Shown here in pieces: positions 25,919 through 34,900 of a DNA stretch of 64,000 nt (within the stretch, counting starts at the first letter, position 1; every line of letters starts with the position of its first letter). The notes under the pieces were generated by a model. That model worked only from the letters and a program-made list of their open reading frames with translations, searched no databases and was not told the origin of the DNA. The position numbers were made by a program, and so were the translations under genes. This DNA is from Streptomyces sp. CB03234 (GTDB lineage Bacteria; Actinomycetota; Actinomycetes; Streptomycetales; Streptomycetaceae): contig NZ_LIYH01000007.1 of the NCBI RefSeq assembly GCF_001905885.1, forward strand, positions 1 to 64,000, in the 5' to 3' direction.

Positions 25919-27445
25919 TCATGCCGCGTCCGTGCGGTCGGCGGCCATGCCTGCCGCGTCCAGCAGGGCGGTGCCGACGATCAGGTCGGCACCGCCGAAC
26001 TCCGGGTCGTCCAGTTCGGTGCCGTCGTCGACGGCGAACAGCAGGCGCTCCTCGCCCTGCCGGTAGGCCGTACCGACCGGCGGGCTGGCCGCGTGTACGG
26101 CCAGCAGGGCGACCAGGTAGGGCAGTTCGGGGTCGCGGCGGCGGGCCTCGGCGAGCAGGCCGGAGAGCCGGCGGGGCGCGTCGTGCTCCAGGTCGAGCAG
26201 CTCCATGGCGCTCGCCAGCTGCTCCTCGCTGAACCGGCTGTCGTCGGGTGTCGCGATCAGGTCGGGCTCGGGCATCTCGGCGCCCAGGTGTTCCCGCTCC
26301 ACCGGCGGGGTCAGCAGCAGGTCGACCAGGTCTCCCATCCGTACCGCTCCGGGGGTACGCAGGCCCGTGCCGTGGGCGAAATACGCGTCGGTGACCTTGA
26401 TCGCCCGCTCCACCGGCAGCGGCAGGACGGGGGCGACCAGCTGGCCGTACAGGTCGAGTCCCGCGCGGGCGGTGGGCTGAGCGAAGGCCTGCCGGTCCTG
26501 TTCGGCCCGGAACAGCGGTCCGGCTTCCAGGAGCCGGGACTGGAGCTGGGTGTGGCGGCGGATGCAGTCCTTGACGATGTCGACGAGCTCGGCCGCGCGC
26601 CGCTTGTGTTCGTGGTCCTCGGCCTCGTCGCGCGCCTTGCGGATGTTGGTGAGGATGGCGTTCTCGTGGCGGTAGCGGTCGGCGACGTGGTCGAGCGCCT
26701 CGTCGATCATGTCGGGGACGGCGCTGAGCCAGTCGACGGCGCGGACATTGCGCCGGGTGGCTTCCAGGGTCTTGCGGAGCGTTTCCGCGTACTGCACGGT
26801 GCGGTACCGGGCCTGTTCGGCGGCGAGCTGGGCGTCGGCGAGCCGGCCGCGGCTGATGAGCACCTCCAGCTTCACCTCGGCGGCGATCTGGGCGCTGGTG
26901 ACATCGGTGTCGAGGGCGCCGACGAGGACGTTGACCGCCTCGTCCGTCGTACGGAGGTAGACGGCGCCGCCGTACCCGGGGACTTCCTCGATGAGCTTGA
27001 AGTCGTAGTCACGACGCACGTACACACCGTCGGTGCCGAACGTGCCGTACACGGCGCGGAAGCCGCGGTCGACGCTGCCGACGTTGATCAGGTTCTCCAG
27101 CACCCAGCGGGCCACCCGCTCGTGTTCGGCGGCGGGCCGCTGCGGGGCCTGGGCGGCGACCCTGGGCAGCAGCCGGGCGACGATCTGCTCGTGGTCGGCG
27201 CCCGTGTCGAAGTCCATGTTGAGCGTGACGAGGTCGATCGCGGCGAGGGCGACCTCCGCCATGGCGTACGTCGAGTACTCCCCCGCCAGGTTCGCCTTGC
27301 GCGCGTCCAGGTCGTGCAGGGGCGCGGTGCACGCGAGCGCGCGCAGCCGCCGCGCGAGCCCTTCGTCGGCGGCCGGGCCCTGTGCGGGCCGCGGCCCCGC
27401 GCTGAGCTGGGGCGGAACGAATTCCGTCGAGGCAGGCGAAGTCAC
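25919..27445 (-). CDS. MukF/MksF/JetA-like kleisin protein
   Basis: A 508-residue protein. A winged-helix-like N-terminal part (LARRLRALACTAPLHDLDARKANLAGEYSTY onward) is followed by a long helical middle with YRTVQYAETLRKTLEATRRN and RAVDWLSAVPDMIDEALDHV. The C-terminal part is acidic. It is the first gene of the SMC operon. Helical middle plus terminal winged helices is the plan of MukF-like kleisins. I place the start at GTG 27445: there is no good Shine-Dalgarno, but a PafBC-type -10 ends seven bases upstream, which suggests a leaderless mRNA beginning at this codon. A TTG ten codons upstream lies inside the promoter -35 and is unlikely. Confidence 0.78.
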   Translation of the reverse strand: MTSPASTEFVPPQLSAGPRPAQGPAADEGLARRLRALACTAPLHDLDARKANLAGEYSTYAMAEVALAAIDLVTLNMDFDTGADHEQIVARLLPRVAAQAPQRPAAEHERVARWVLENLINVGSVDRGFRAVYGTFGTDGVYVRRDYDFKLIEEVPGYGGAVYLRTTDEAVNVLVGALDTDVTSAQIAAEVKLEVLISRGRLADAQLAAEQARYRTVQYAETLRKTLEATRRNVRAVDWLSAVPDMIDEALDHVADRYRHENAILTNIRKARDEAEDHEHKRRAAELVDIVKDCIRRHTQLQSRLLEAGPLFRAEQDRQAFAQPTARAGLDLYGQLVAPVLPLPVERAIKVTDAYFAHGTGLRTPGAVRMGDLVDLLLTPPVEREHLGAEMPEPDLIATPDDSRFSEEQLASAMELLDLEHDAPRRLSGLLAEARRRDPELPYLVALLAVHAASPPVGTAYRQGEERLLFAVDDGTELDDPEFGGADLIVGTALLDAAGMAADRTDAA

Positions 27446-27452
27446 GCTGCAC

Positions 27453-27475
27453 AGATTAGGTCCTCGCACTGACAA
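27453..27475 (-). promoter_or_regulatory. PafBC-type damage promoter of the SMC operon
   Basis: Minus strand reads TTGTCAGTG, eight bases (CGAGGACC), then TAATCT. This fits TTGTCRGTG-N8-TAnnnT. The -10 ends seven bases before GTG 27445, so transcription should begin at or next to the start codon. The same promoter class drives the gene at 2860-3753. Confidence 0.78.
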
Positions 27476-27551
27476 CGGTCGAAACGGCGCAGATGGCCCC
27501 CTTGGGCCTGCCGGCCGGCCCTCGCACGGGGCGGTCGTGTGTCAGCCGGTG

Positions 27552-28319
27552 TCAGCCAGTGACCGTCGGTGGGTCGGTTTCGACCAGATGAGCATAAACC
27601 TGGACCAACTGCTCGCGGGAGTCGTCCAGGTAGTCCGCGAGCAGCCGTTCGGCCTTGGTCCGCTCCCCCGCCCGCAGAGCGTCCAGAATCTCCCGGTTTC
27701 GAATGAGATAGGGCTCATGCAGCGCGTGCGGGTCGTCCACCACGTGGAAGACGAGGCGGAGTTCGGCGAGGACGCCGCGCATCAGCTCGTCCATGCGGGC
27801 GCTGCCGGCGAGCGCCACCAGCTCCCGGTGGAAGTGGATATTGGCGGTGGAGACGCCCTTCCAGTCACCCTCGCGCGCGTCCCGCTCCCCGTCGGCCACC
27901 GCCCGGGTCAGCCCGTCGAGCGGGAACGGCGGCTCGCCCAGGTCGTGCACGACGGAGCACTCGACGAGCCGCCGCGTGCGGTAGATGTCAACGACGTCGT
28001 CGACGGCGAGGACGCGTACGAACACCCCGCGGTTCAGCTCGTGGACGAGCAGCCGCTCGTGCGTGAGCAGCCGGAACGCCTCGCGCAACGTATTGCGCGA
28101 CACCCCCAGCGCGCCGCCGATGCTGTCCTCCGAGAGCCGCGTGCCGGGCCGGAAGAAACCCTCGGCGATACGGGTGCGCAGGATGTCCGCGACCCGCTCC
28201 GCGGTGCTCGTACGCCCCAGCAGCGCCCGGTCGTCCGCCAGTCCGCCGCCCCGCTCGCTCTCGGAGCCCGTCGTGCCCACAACGCCCTCTTCCCGTCCGT
28301 CCGCTGCCACCCCGCTCAT
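27552..28319 (-). CDS. GntR-family (FCD) transcriptional regulator
   Basis: A 255-residue regulator with an N-terminal winged helix (TAERVADILRTRIAEGFF, LSEDSIGGALGVSRNTLREAF, about 39-100) and a C-terminal FCD ligand domain with metal-binding style residues (FHRELVALAG, VDDPHALHEPYLIRNREIL). Divergent from the MFS and PxpABC genes, so it probably represses them and senses a small acid such as 5-oxoproline. ATG 28319 lacks a Shine-Dalgarno; GTG 28280, after GGAAGAGGG, is a credible alternative start. Confidence 0.9.
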   Translation of the reverse strand: MSGVAADGREEGVVGTTGSESERGGGLADDRALLGRTSTAERVADILRTRIAEGFFRPGTRLSEDSIGGALGVSRNTLREAFRLLTHERLLVHELNRGVFVRVLAVDDVVDIYRTRRLVECSVVHDLGEPPFPLDGLTRAVADGERDAREGDWKGVSTANIHFHRELVALAGSARMDELMRGVLAELRLVFHVVDDPHALHEPYLIRNREILDALRAGERTKAERLLADYLDDSREQLVQVYAHLVETDPPTVTG

Positions 28320-28361
28320 CGTAGAAGAAACCGTGGAAGCAAGAACGAGGGAACGAATCCC

Positions 28362-28390
28362 TTGTCGGATCGTTCAACAATCCTTACCGT
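28362..28390 (+). promoter_or_regulatory. Promoter and overlapping GntR-type operator of the pxp cluster
   Basis: TTGTCGGATCGTTCAACAA (28362-28380) is an imperfect palindrome with TTGT/ACAA ends. Its first six bases, TTGTCG, form a -35 spaced 17 bp from TACCGT (28385-28390). A repressor bound here would cover the promoter of the MFS gene. Confidence 0.5.
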
Positions 28391-28431
28391 GGGGACACCG
28401 TACGGTTCCCGCTCTCCTCTGCGAGGTGCAG

Positions 28432-29712
28432 ATGAGCACGACCCAGACCCCCCGGACCTCCCCCGACGAAGTGCCCGAAGACACCGGCGCGTTCGCCTGG
28501 CTGCGTGCGCTCGGCCCGCGCGGCCGGCGCGCCTTCGGCGGCGCGTTCGGCGGCTACGCCCTGGACTCCTACGACTTCTTCACCCTGCCCCTGAGCATGG
28601 TGGCGATCTCCGCCTACTTCAGCCTCAACAGCGGCCAGACCGGCCTGCTCACCACCGTCACACTCGTCGTGTCGGCCGTCGGCGGCATCCTCGCGGGCAT
28701 CCTCGCCGACCGGATCGGCCGCGTGAAGGCGCTGATGATCACGGTCATCACGTACGCGCTCTTCACCGTTCTGTGCGGCTTCGCGCCCAACTACGAGACG
28801 CTGCTGGTCTTCCGTGCCCTTCAGGGCGTCGGCTTCGGCGGCGAGTGGGCGGTCGGCGCGATCCTCGTCGCCGAGTACGCCTCCGCCAAGCACCGCGGCC
28901 GTACGCTCGGCGGCATCCAGAGCGCCTGGGCGGCCGGCTGGGCGCTCGCCGTCATCGTCTACACGCTGGTGTTCCACTTCCTCGACCCCGACACCGCGTG
29001 GCGCGTGATGTTCTGGACCGGCGCCCTGCCGGCCCTGCTCGTGATCTGGGTCCGCCGGAACGTCGAGGACGCGCCGCACGCCGCCGAGGTACGCAAGTCG
29101 AGCAGCGAACGAGGCTCCTTCACGGCCATCTTCCGGCCTGGCCTGCTGCGGACGACGCTGTTCGCGACGCTGCTCTCCACCGGGGTCCAGGGCGGCTACT
29201 ACACGCTCGCCACCTGGGTGCCGACGTACCTGAAGACCGACCGAGGGCTGACCGTCATCGGTACGGGCGGCTACCTGACGTTCCTGATATCCGGGGCGTT
29301 CCTCGGGTACCTGACGGGTGGTTACCTCACGGACCGGCTGGGCCGGAAGCGCAACATCGTCATCTTCGCGTTCCTGTCGGCGGTGTGCATCCTCGCGTAC
29401 ACGAACATCCCCGCCGGGGCGAACGGTCTCGTCCTCGTCCTGGGCTTCCCCCTCGGCTTCTGCATGTCGGCCATCTTCAGCGGGTTCGGCTCCTTCCTCG
29501 CCGAGCTCTACCCGACGGCGGTACGCGGCACGGGCCAGGGATTCACGTACAACACCGGCCGGGCGGTCGGGGCGTTCTTCCCGACCCTGGTCGGCTTCCT
29601 CGCGGACAGCTGGGGCGTGGGCGGCGCGCTGGTCTTCGGCGCGGTCGGCTACGGCATCGCCGTCCTGGCCCTGCTCGGCCTGCCCGAGACACGCGGCCGC
29701 GAGCTCGCGTAA
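28432..29712 (+). CDS. MFS transporter (metabolite:proton symporter type)
   Basis: A 426-residue, twelve-helix major facilitator of the SHS or metabolite:H+ symporter group. Motif A-like DRIGRVKALM follows TM2 and the repeat DRLGRKRNIV follows TM8. FGGEWAVGAILVAEYASAKHRG is the TM4-TM5 signature of this group. It is the first gene of a run with pxpABC and probably imports the carboxylic acid they consume, perhaps 5-oxoproline (inference from context). ATG 28432 follows GCGAGG. Confidence 0.92.
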   Translation: MSTTQTPRTSPDEVPEDTGAFAWLRALGPRGRRAFGGAFGGYALDSYDFFTLPLSMVAISAYFSLNSGQTGLLTTVTLVVSAVGGILAGILADRIGRVKALMITVITYALFTVLCGFAPNYETLLVFRALQGVGFGGEWAVGAILVAEYASAKHRGRTLGGIQSAWAAGWALAVIVYTLVFHFLDPDTAWRVMFWTGALPALLVIWVRRNVEDAPHAAEVRKSSSERGSFTAIFRPGLLRTTLFATLLSTGVQGGYYTLATWVPTYLKTDRGLTVIGTGGYLTFLISGAFLGYLTGGYLTDRLGRKRNIVIFAFLSAVCILAYTNIPAGANGLVLVLGFPLGFCMSAIFSGFGSFLAELYPTAVRGTGQGFTYNTGRAVGAFFPTLVGFLADSWGVGGALVFGAVGYGIAVLALLGLPETRGRELA

Positions 29713-29735
29713 CGCATGCGGAAGGAGACACCACC

Positions 29736-30500
29736 ATGACCTGGGCCTCGATCGACCTGAACGCCGACCTTGGAGAGGGTTTCGGGCGCTGGCAATTGAC
29801 GGACGACGAACAGCTCCTGTCGGTCGTCACCAGCGCCAATGTGGCCTGCGGCTTCCACGCCGGGGACGCCGTCACCATGCGGCGCGTCTGCGCGCTGGCC
29901 GCCGAGCGCGGGGTACGGATCGGTGCCCAGGTCTCCTACCGGGACCTGGCGGGCTTCGGACGGCGCTCCATGGACGTGCCGTACGACGAGCTGGCCGCGG
30001 AGGTGGCGTACCAGATCGGCGCCCTGGAGGTGTTCGCCAGGGCGGCCGGTGTACGGGTGTCGTACGTGAAGCCGCACGGGGCGCTCTACAACCGTGTCGT
30101 CCACGACGAGGGGCAGGCGCAGGCGGTGGTGGACGGCGTGCTGCTGACCGGCGAGCGGCTCCCACTGCTGGGCCTGCCCGGCTCCCGGCTGCACGAGGTG
30201 GCCGAGAAGGCCGGGCTCCCGGTCGTCACCGAGGCCTTCGCGGACCGCGCGTACATCGCCGACGGCACGCTCGTGCCGCGCCGCGAGGAGGGCGCCGTCG
30301 TCACCGACCCGGCGGCCGTCGTGGAACGGTCCGTGTCCATGGCCCGGTTCGGCGTGGTCACCTCCCGCTGCGGACGCTCGGTGGCCGTGCGCGCCCGCTC
30401 ACTGTGCCTGCACGGCGACACACCGGGTGCGGTGGACCTGGCCCGGCGCGTCCGGGCCGAGCTGGAGGCCTCGGGCGTCCGCGTGGGGGCCTTCGTATGA
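29736..30500 (+). CDS. pxpA: 5-oxoprolinase subunit A (LamB/YcsF family)
   Basis: A 254-residue LamB/YcsF protein beginning DLNADLGEGFGRW, with ANVACGFHAGD and VKPHGALYN motifs of the deacetylase-like barrel. PxpA with PxpB and PxpC forms the prokaryotic 5-oxoprolinase, which uses ATP to open 5-oxoproline to glutamate. ATG follows AAGGAG. It ends in a four-base overlap with pxpB. Confidence 0.94.
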   Translation: MTWASIDLNADLGEGFGRWQLTDDEQLLSVVTSANVACGFHAGDAVTMRRVCALAAERGVRIGAQVSYRDLAGFGRRSMDVPYDELAAEVAYQIGALEVFARAAGVRVSYVKPHGALYNRVVHDEGQAQAVVDGVLLTGERLPLLGLPGSRLHEVAEKAGLPVVTEAFADRAYIADGTLVPRREEGAVVTDPAAVVERSVSMARFGVVTSRCGRSVAVRARSLCLHGDTPGAVDLARRVRAELEASGVRVGAFV

Positions 30501-31123
30501 GGACCCTGGCGGTGGGCGAGCGGGCGCTGCTCGTCGAGCTCGACAGCGGCGAGGAGACCGAGGCCTTCCACGCCGAGTTGCTGCGCCGCCGGGCGGCCGG
30601 TGCCCTGCCCGCCGTGACGGAGATCGTTCCGGCGGCACGGACGGTGCTGCTCGACGGCGTGGAGGAGCCCGGGCGGCTGGCGGCGCTCGTCTCCGGGTGG
30701 GAGGTCGAGCCGCTCCACGCGCGCGTGGAACCGGCCGTCGAGATACCTGTCCGGTACGACGGGCCCGATCTGCCGGATGTGGCGGCCCTGTGGGGCGTGA
30801 CGCCGGAGGAGGTGGCGCGGATCCACTCGGCGGCCGGTTTCCGGGTGGCGTTCTGCGGGTTCGCGCCCGGCTTCGGCTATCTGACGGGCCTTCCGGCGGC
30901 GTACGAGGTGCCCCGGCGGGCCACTCCCCGCACGGCCGTCCCGGTGGGCTCGGTGGCGATGGCCGGCCCGTACACGGGCGTGTACCCACGTGCGTCGCCC
31001 GGCGGGTGGCAGCTGATCGGGACGACGGACGCGGTGCTGTGGGACCCCGCGAGGGAGCCCGCCGCACTGCTGTCCCCGGGGACGCGGGTGCGGTTCGTGC
31101 CGCAGGGCGTGGAGTGCCGATGA
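30497..31123 (+). CDS. pxpB: 5-oxoprolinase subunit B (KipI family)
   Basis: A 208-residue protein of the allophanate hydrolase subunit 1/KipI family. The family block GFAPGFGYLTGLP and SVAMAGPYTGVYPRASPGGW are present. It partners PxpC. ATG 30497 overlaps the pxpA stop (ATGA) and its own stop overlaps pxpC. Confidence 0.93.
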   Translation: MRTLAVGERALLVELDSGEETEAFHAELLRRRAAGALPAVTEIVPAARTVLLDGVEEPGRLAALVSGWEVEPLHARVEPAVEIPVRYDGPDLPDVAALWGVTPEEVARIHSAAGFRVAFCGFAPGFGYLTGLPAAYEVPRRATPRTAVPVGSVAMAGPYTGVYPRASPGGWQLIGTTDAVLWDPAREPAALLSPGTRVRFVPQGVECR

Positions 31124-31986
31124 CCGACCGGGCCTTCGCCGTCGTACGGGCCGGGGCGCTGACGACCGTGCAGGACCGGGGCCGTTTCGGTCACGCGCAC
31201 CTGGGCGTGCCCCGCTCCGGCGCCCTCGATCCGTACGCGAGCGGCCTCGTCAACCGGCTGGTCGGCAACCCGGTGGACGCCGCCGTGCTGGAGACGACCG
31301 TCAACGGGTGCGCGGTGCGCCCGCGCCGCGCGGTGACCGTCGCGGTGGGCGGCGCGCCGTGCCGGGTGACGGTGGACGGACGGCCGGTGGCGTGGGGCGC
31401 TGCGGTACGCGTGCCCGCGGGCGCCGTGCTGGAGGTGGGCGCCGCGGTGCGCGGCCTGCGCTCGTACGTGGCGTTCGCCGGGGGTGTCGCCGCCGAGCCG
31501 GTGCTGGGCAGCCGCTCCACGGACCTGCTGTCGGGGCTCGGGCCGGCGCCCCTGACCGACGGCGCCGTGCTGCCGCTGGGGCCGGAACCGTCCCGAAGGG
31601 CGCCCGCGTGCGACACCGTGCCCTGGCCGGGGCCGCCCGGCGAGCTGGTGCTCCACGTCCGACTGGGCCCGCGCGACGACTGGTTCACCAGGTCGGCGCT
31701 CCGTACCTTCGCCACGCGCGCGTACCGGGTGTCACCGGCGAGCAACCGCATAGGGCTGCGCACCGAAGGCCCACCCCTGGAGCGGGGCGTGGCGGGCGAG
31801 CTGCCCAGCGAGGGCATGGTCCTGGGCGCCGTCCAGGTGCCGCCGGACGGGCGCCCGGTGGTGTTCCTCGCGGACCATCCCACGACCGGCGGCTATCCGG
31901 TGGTGGCCGTCGTCCGGGAGCGGGACCTGGCGGCGGCCGCCCAGGCCGTGCCGGGGACGCCCGTCCGGTTCATCCCGATCCGGTAG
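31120..31986 (+). CDS. pxpC: 5-oxoprolinase subunit C (KipA family)
   Basis: A 288-residue allophanate hydrolase subunit 2/KipA-type protein. QDRGRFGHAHLGVPRSGALDPYA opens the fold. GSRSTDLLSGLG and the C-terminal SEGMVLGAVQVPPDGRPVVFLADHPTTGGYP are the family blocks. Its last 17 bases overlap the end of the minus-strand oxoprolinase gene tail to tail. Confidence 0.93.
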   Translation: MTDRAFAVVRAGALTTVQDRGRFGHAHLGVPRSGALDPYASGLVNRLVGNPVDAAVLETTVNGCAVRPRRAVTVAVGGAPCRVTVDGRPVAWGAAVRVPAGAVLEVGAAVRGLRSYVAFAGGVAAEPVLGSRSTDLLSGLGPAPLTDGAVLPLGPEPSRRAPACDTVPWPGPPGELVLHVRLGPRDDWFTRSALRTFATRAYRVSPASNRIGLRTEGPPLERGVAGELPSEGMVLGAVQVPPDGRPVVFLADHPTTGGYPVVAVVRERDLAAAAQAVPGTPVRFIPIR

Positions 31987-34900
31987 ATCCGGTAGTCCCG
32001 GTAGGACCGGCGGAACCGGCAGGGCGCCCGTAACCGCCGCCCCCCGGAGTCATGACGACCAGGACGTCTCCGGGGCCGACGTCCACCACGTCCACTCCGT
32101 CCAGCCTCTGGACGGTGCCGTCCGCCCGCTCCACCGCGTTCTCGCCGAGCGCCCCCGGAGCGCCGCCCGCCATGCCGTACGGGGGGATCCTCCGGTGCCC
32201 GGTCAGCAGGGCCACCGTCATGGGCTCCAGGAACCGGATACGCCGTACGACGCCGTCGCCGCCCCGCCACCGGCCGCGTCCGCCGCTGCCGTCCCGTACC
32301 GCGAAGGCGTCCACCCGGACCGGGTGGCGCCACTCCAGGATCTCGGGGTCGGTGAGCCGCGAGTTGGTCATATGGGTCTGTACGGCGTCGGCCCCGTCGA
32401 AGCCGTCCCCGGCGCCCGAGCCGCTCGCCACGGTCTCGTAGTACTGCACACGCTCGTTACCGAAGGTGACGTTGTTCATGGTGCCCGAGCCCTCCGCCTG
32501 GACGCCCAGGGCGGCGTACAGGGCCCCGGTGACGGCCTGCGAGGTCTCGACGTTGCCCGCGACCGTGGCGGCCGGGTAGGCGGGGGCGAGCATCGAGCCG
32601 TCCGGCACCCGTACGTCCAGTGGCTCCAGGCAGCCGCTGTTGAGGGGGATGTCGTCGTCGACGAGCGTGCGGAACACGTACAGTACGGCCGCCATGACCA
32701 CGGACGTGGGCGCGTTCGCGTTCCCGGGCTGCTGCGGTGAGGTGCCGGTGAAGTCCAGGACGGCGCCGCGGCGCTCGCGGTCGACGCGGACGGCCACCTG
32801 GATGACCGCGCCGCCGTCCGTCTCGTACCGGTAGGAGCCGTCGTGGAGGGTGGCGACGATCCGGCGTACGGACTCCTCGGCGTTGTTCCGGACGTGCCGC
32901 ATATAGGCGTGGACGACGTCGAGACCGAACTGGTCGACCATGCGGCGCAGTTCTTCGATGCCCTTCTCGTTGGCGGCGATCTGGGCGCGGAGGTCGGCCA
33001 GGTTGGTGCCGGGGTCACGGGACGGGTACGGGGCCTCGGTGAGCAGCCTCCTGGTCTCGGCCTCGCGCAGCCGTCCGTCCCGGACGAGCAGCCAGTTGTC
33101 GAAGAGGACGCCCTCCTCGTGGATCGTGCGGCTGAAGGCGGGCATGGAGCCGGGGGTGATGCCGCCGATCTCGGCGTGGTGGCCCCGTGAGGCGACCAGG
33201 AAGCGGAGGTCGCCGGACGGTCCGAAGACGGGCGTCACGACCGTCACATCGGGCAGGTGGGTGCCCCCGTGGTAGGGGTCGTTGATCGCGTACACGTCGC
33301 CGGGGCGCATGGTGCCCTCGTTGCGCCGCAGTACCTCCTTGATGGATTCCCCCATGGAGCCGAGGTGGACGGGGATGTGGGGCGCGTTGGCGATCAGGTT
33401 GCCATCCGCGTCGAACAGGGCGCAGGAGAAGTCGAGCCGTTCCTTGATGTTGACGGAGTGGGCGGTGTTCTCCAGCCGTACGCCCATCTGTTCGGCGATC
33501 GCCATGAAGAGGTTGTTGAACACCTCCAGGAGGACCGGGTCGACGTCCGTGCCGACGGCGCTACGGCTCGGCCTGGGGCGGGCCCGGGTCAGGAGCAGGT
33601 GGCCGGTGCGGGCCGCGACGGCCTGCCATCCGTCGTCGACGACGGTCGTGGCGTCGGCCTCGGCGATGATGGCGGGCCCCGGCACGGTGTCGGAGGGCCA
33701 AAGGTCCTCCCTCCGGTAGAGCGGGGTGTCCCTGGGCTCGCCGTCCACGACCATCGCCACGGTCGCGCGTGGCCGCAATCCCTCTTCCCTGGGCGGTGGT
33801 TCGGCGCCGACGGGTCCGTGCGGCCCGGCGCGGCCCACCGCCTCGACCGTTACGGCCTCCACCACCAGGGGCTTGTCCATGGTGAAGCCGTACCGCGCGC
33901 GGTGGGCGGCCGTGAACGCCTCGCTCATCGCCTGGGCGGAGGCGAGCGGTACGGGCAGGCTCGCGTCCGTCCCGGCGTAACGGATGAGCACGCGCGCGTG
34001 AGTGCCGATGGCGCTGTCGGGCAGCCCGTCGGCGCGCAGTTCGTCACTGGTGCGGGTGGCGAGCCGGTCGCACAGATCCGCCACGCGCGCGTGGAGGGTG
34101 CCGTCCAGTTCCGCCTCGACCGACTGCTCCCGCATGGCGGTGGCATCGGCGAGCCCGATGCCGTACGCGGAGAGCACACCGGCCAGCGGCGGCACCAGGA
34201 CCGTGTCGACGCCGAGGGCGTCGGCGACCGCGCACGCGTGCTGGCCGCCGGCGCCGCCGAAGCCGGTCAGGGCGTAGCGCGTGATGTCGTGGCCGCGCTG
34301 TACGGAGATCTTCTTGACGGCGTTCGCCATGTTGAGGACGGCGATCTCCAGGAAACCGGCGGCGACTTCTTCCGGCGTGCGCGCCGTGCCGGTGTGCTGC
34401 CGCACCTCCTCGGCGAGCGCCGTGAAGCGGGTGCGCACCACCTCCGTGTCGAGCGGCTGGTCCCCGTCCGGCCCGAACACGGCGGGGAAGTGTTCCGGCT
34501 GTACGCGCCCGAGCATCACATTGGCGTCGGTCACCGTCAGCGGCCCGCCGCGCCGGTAGCAGGCGGGCCCCGGGTCCGCGCCGGCCGAATCGGGGCCGAC
34601 CCGGTAGCGCCGGCCGTCGAAGTGGAGGACCGAGCCGCCGCCCGCCGCCACGGTGTGGATGTTCATCATCGGCGCGCGCATCCGCACGCCCGCCACCTGC
34701 GTGCCCAGCTCCCGCTCGAACTCGCCCGCGTAGTGCGACACATCGGTGGACGTGCCGCCCATGTCGAAGCCGATCACCCGCCCGAAGCCGGCCTGCTCCG
34801 ACGTACGCGCCATGCCGACGACCCCGCCCGCGGGTCCGGACAGTACGGCGTCCTTGCCGCGGAAGTGGGCGGCCTCGCGCAGTCCGCCGTTGGACTGCAT

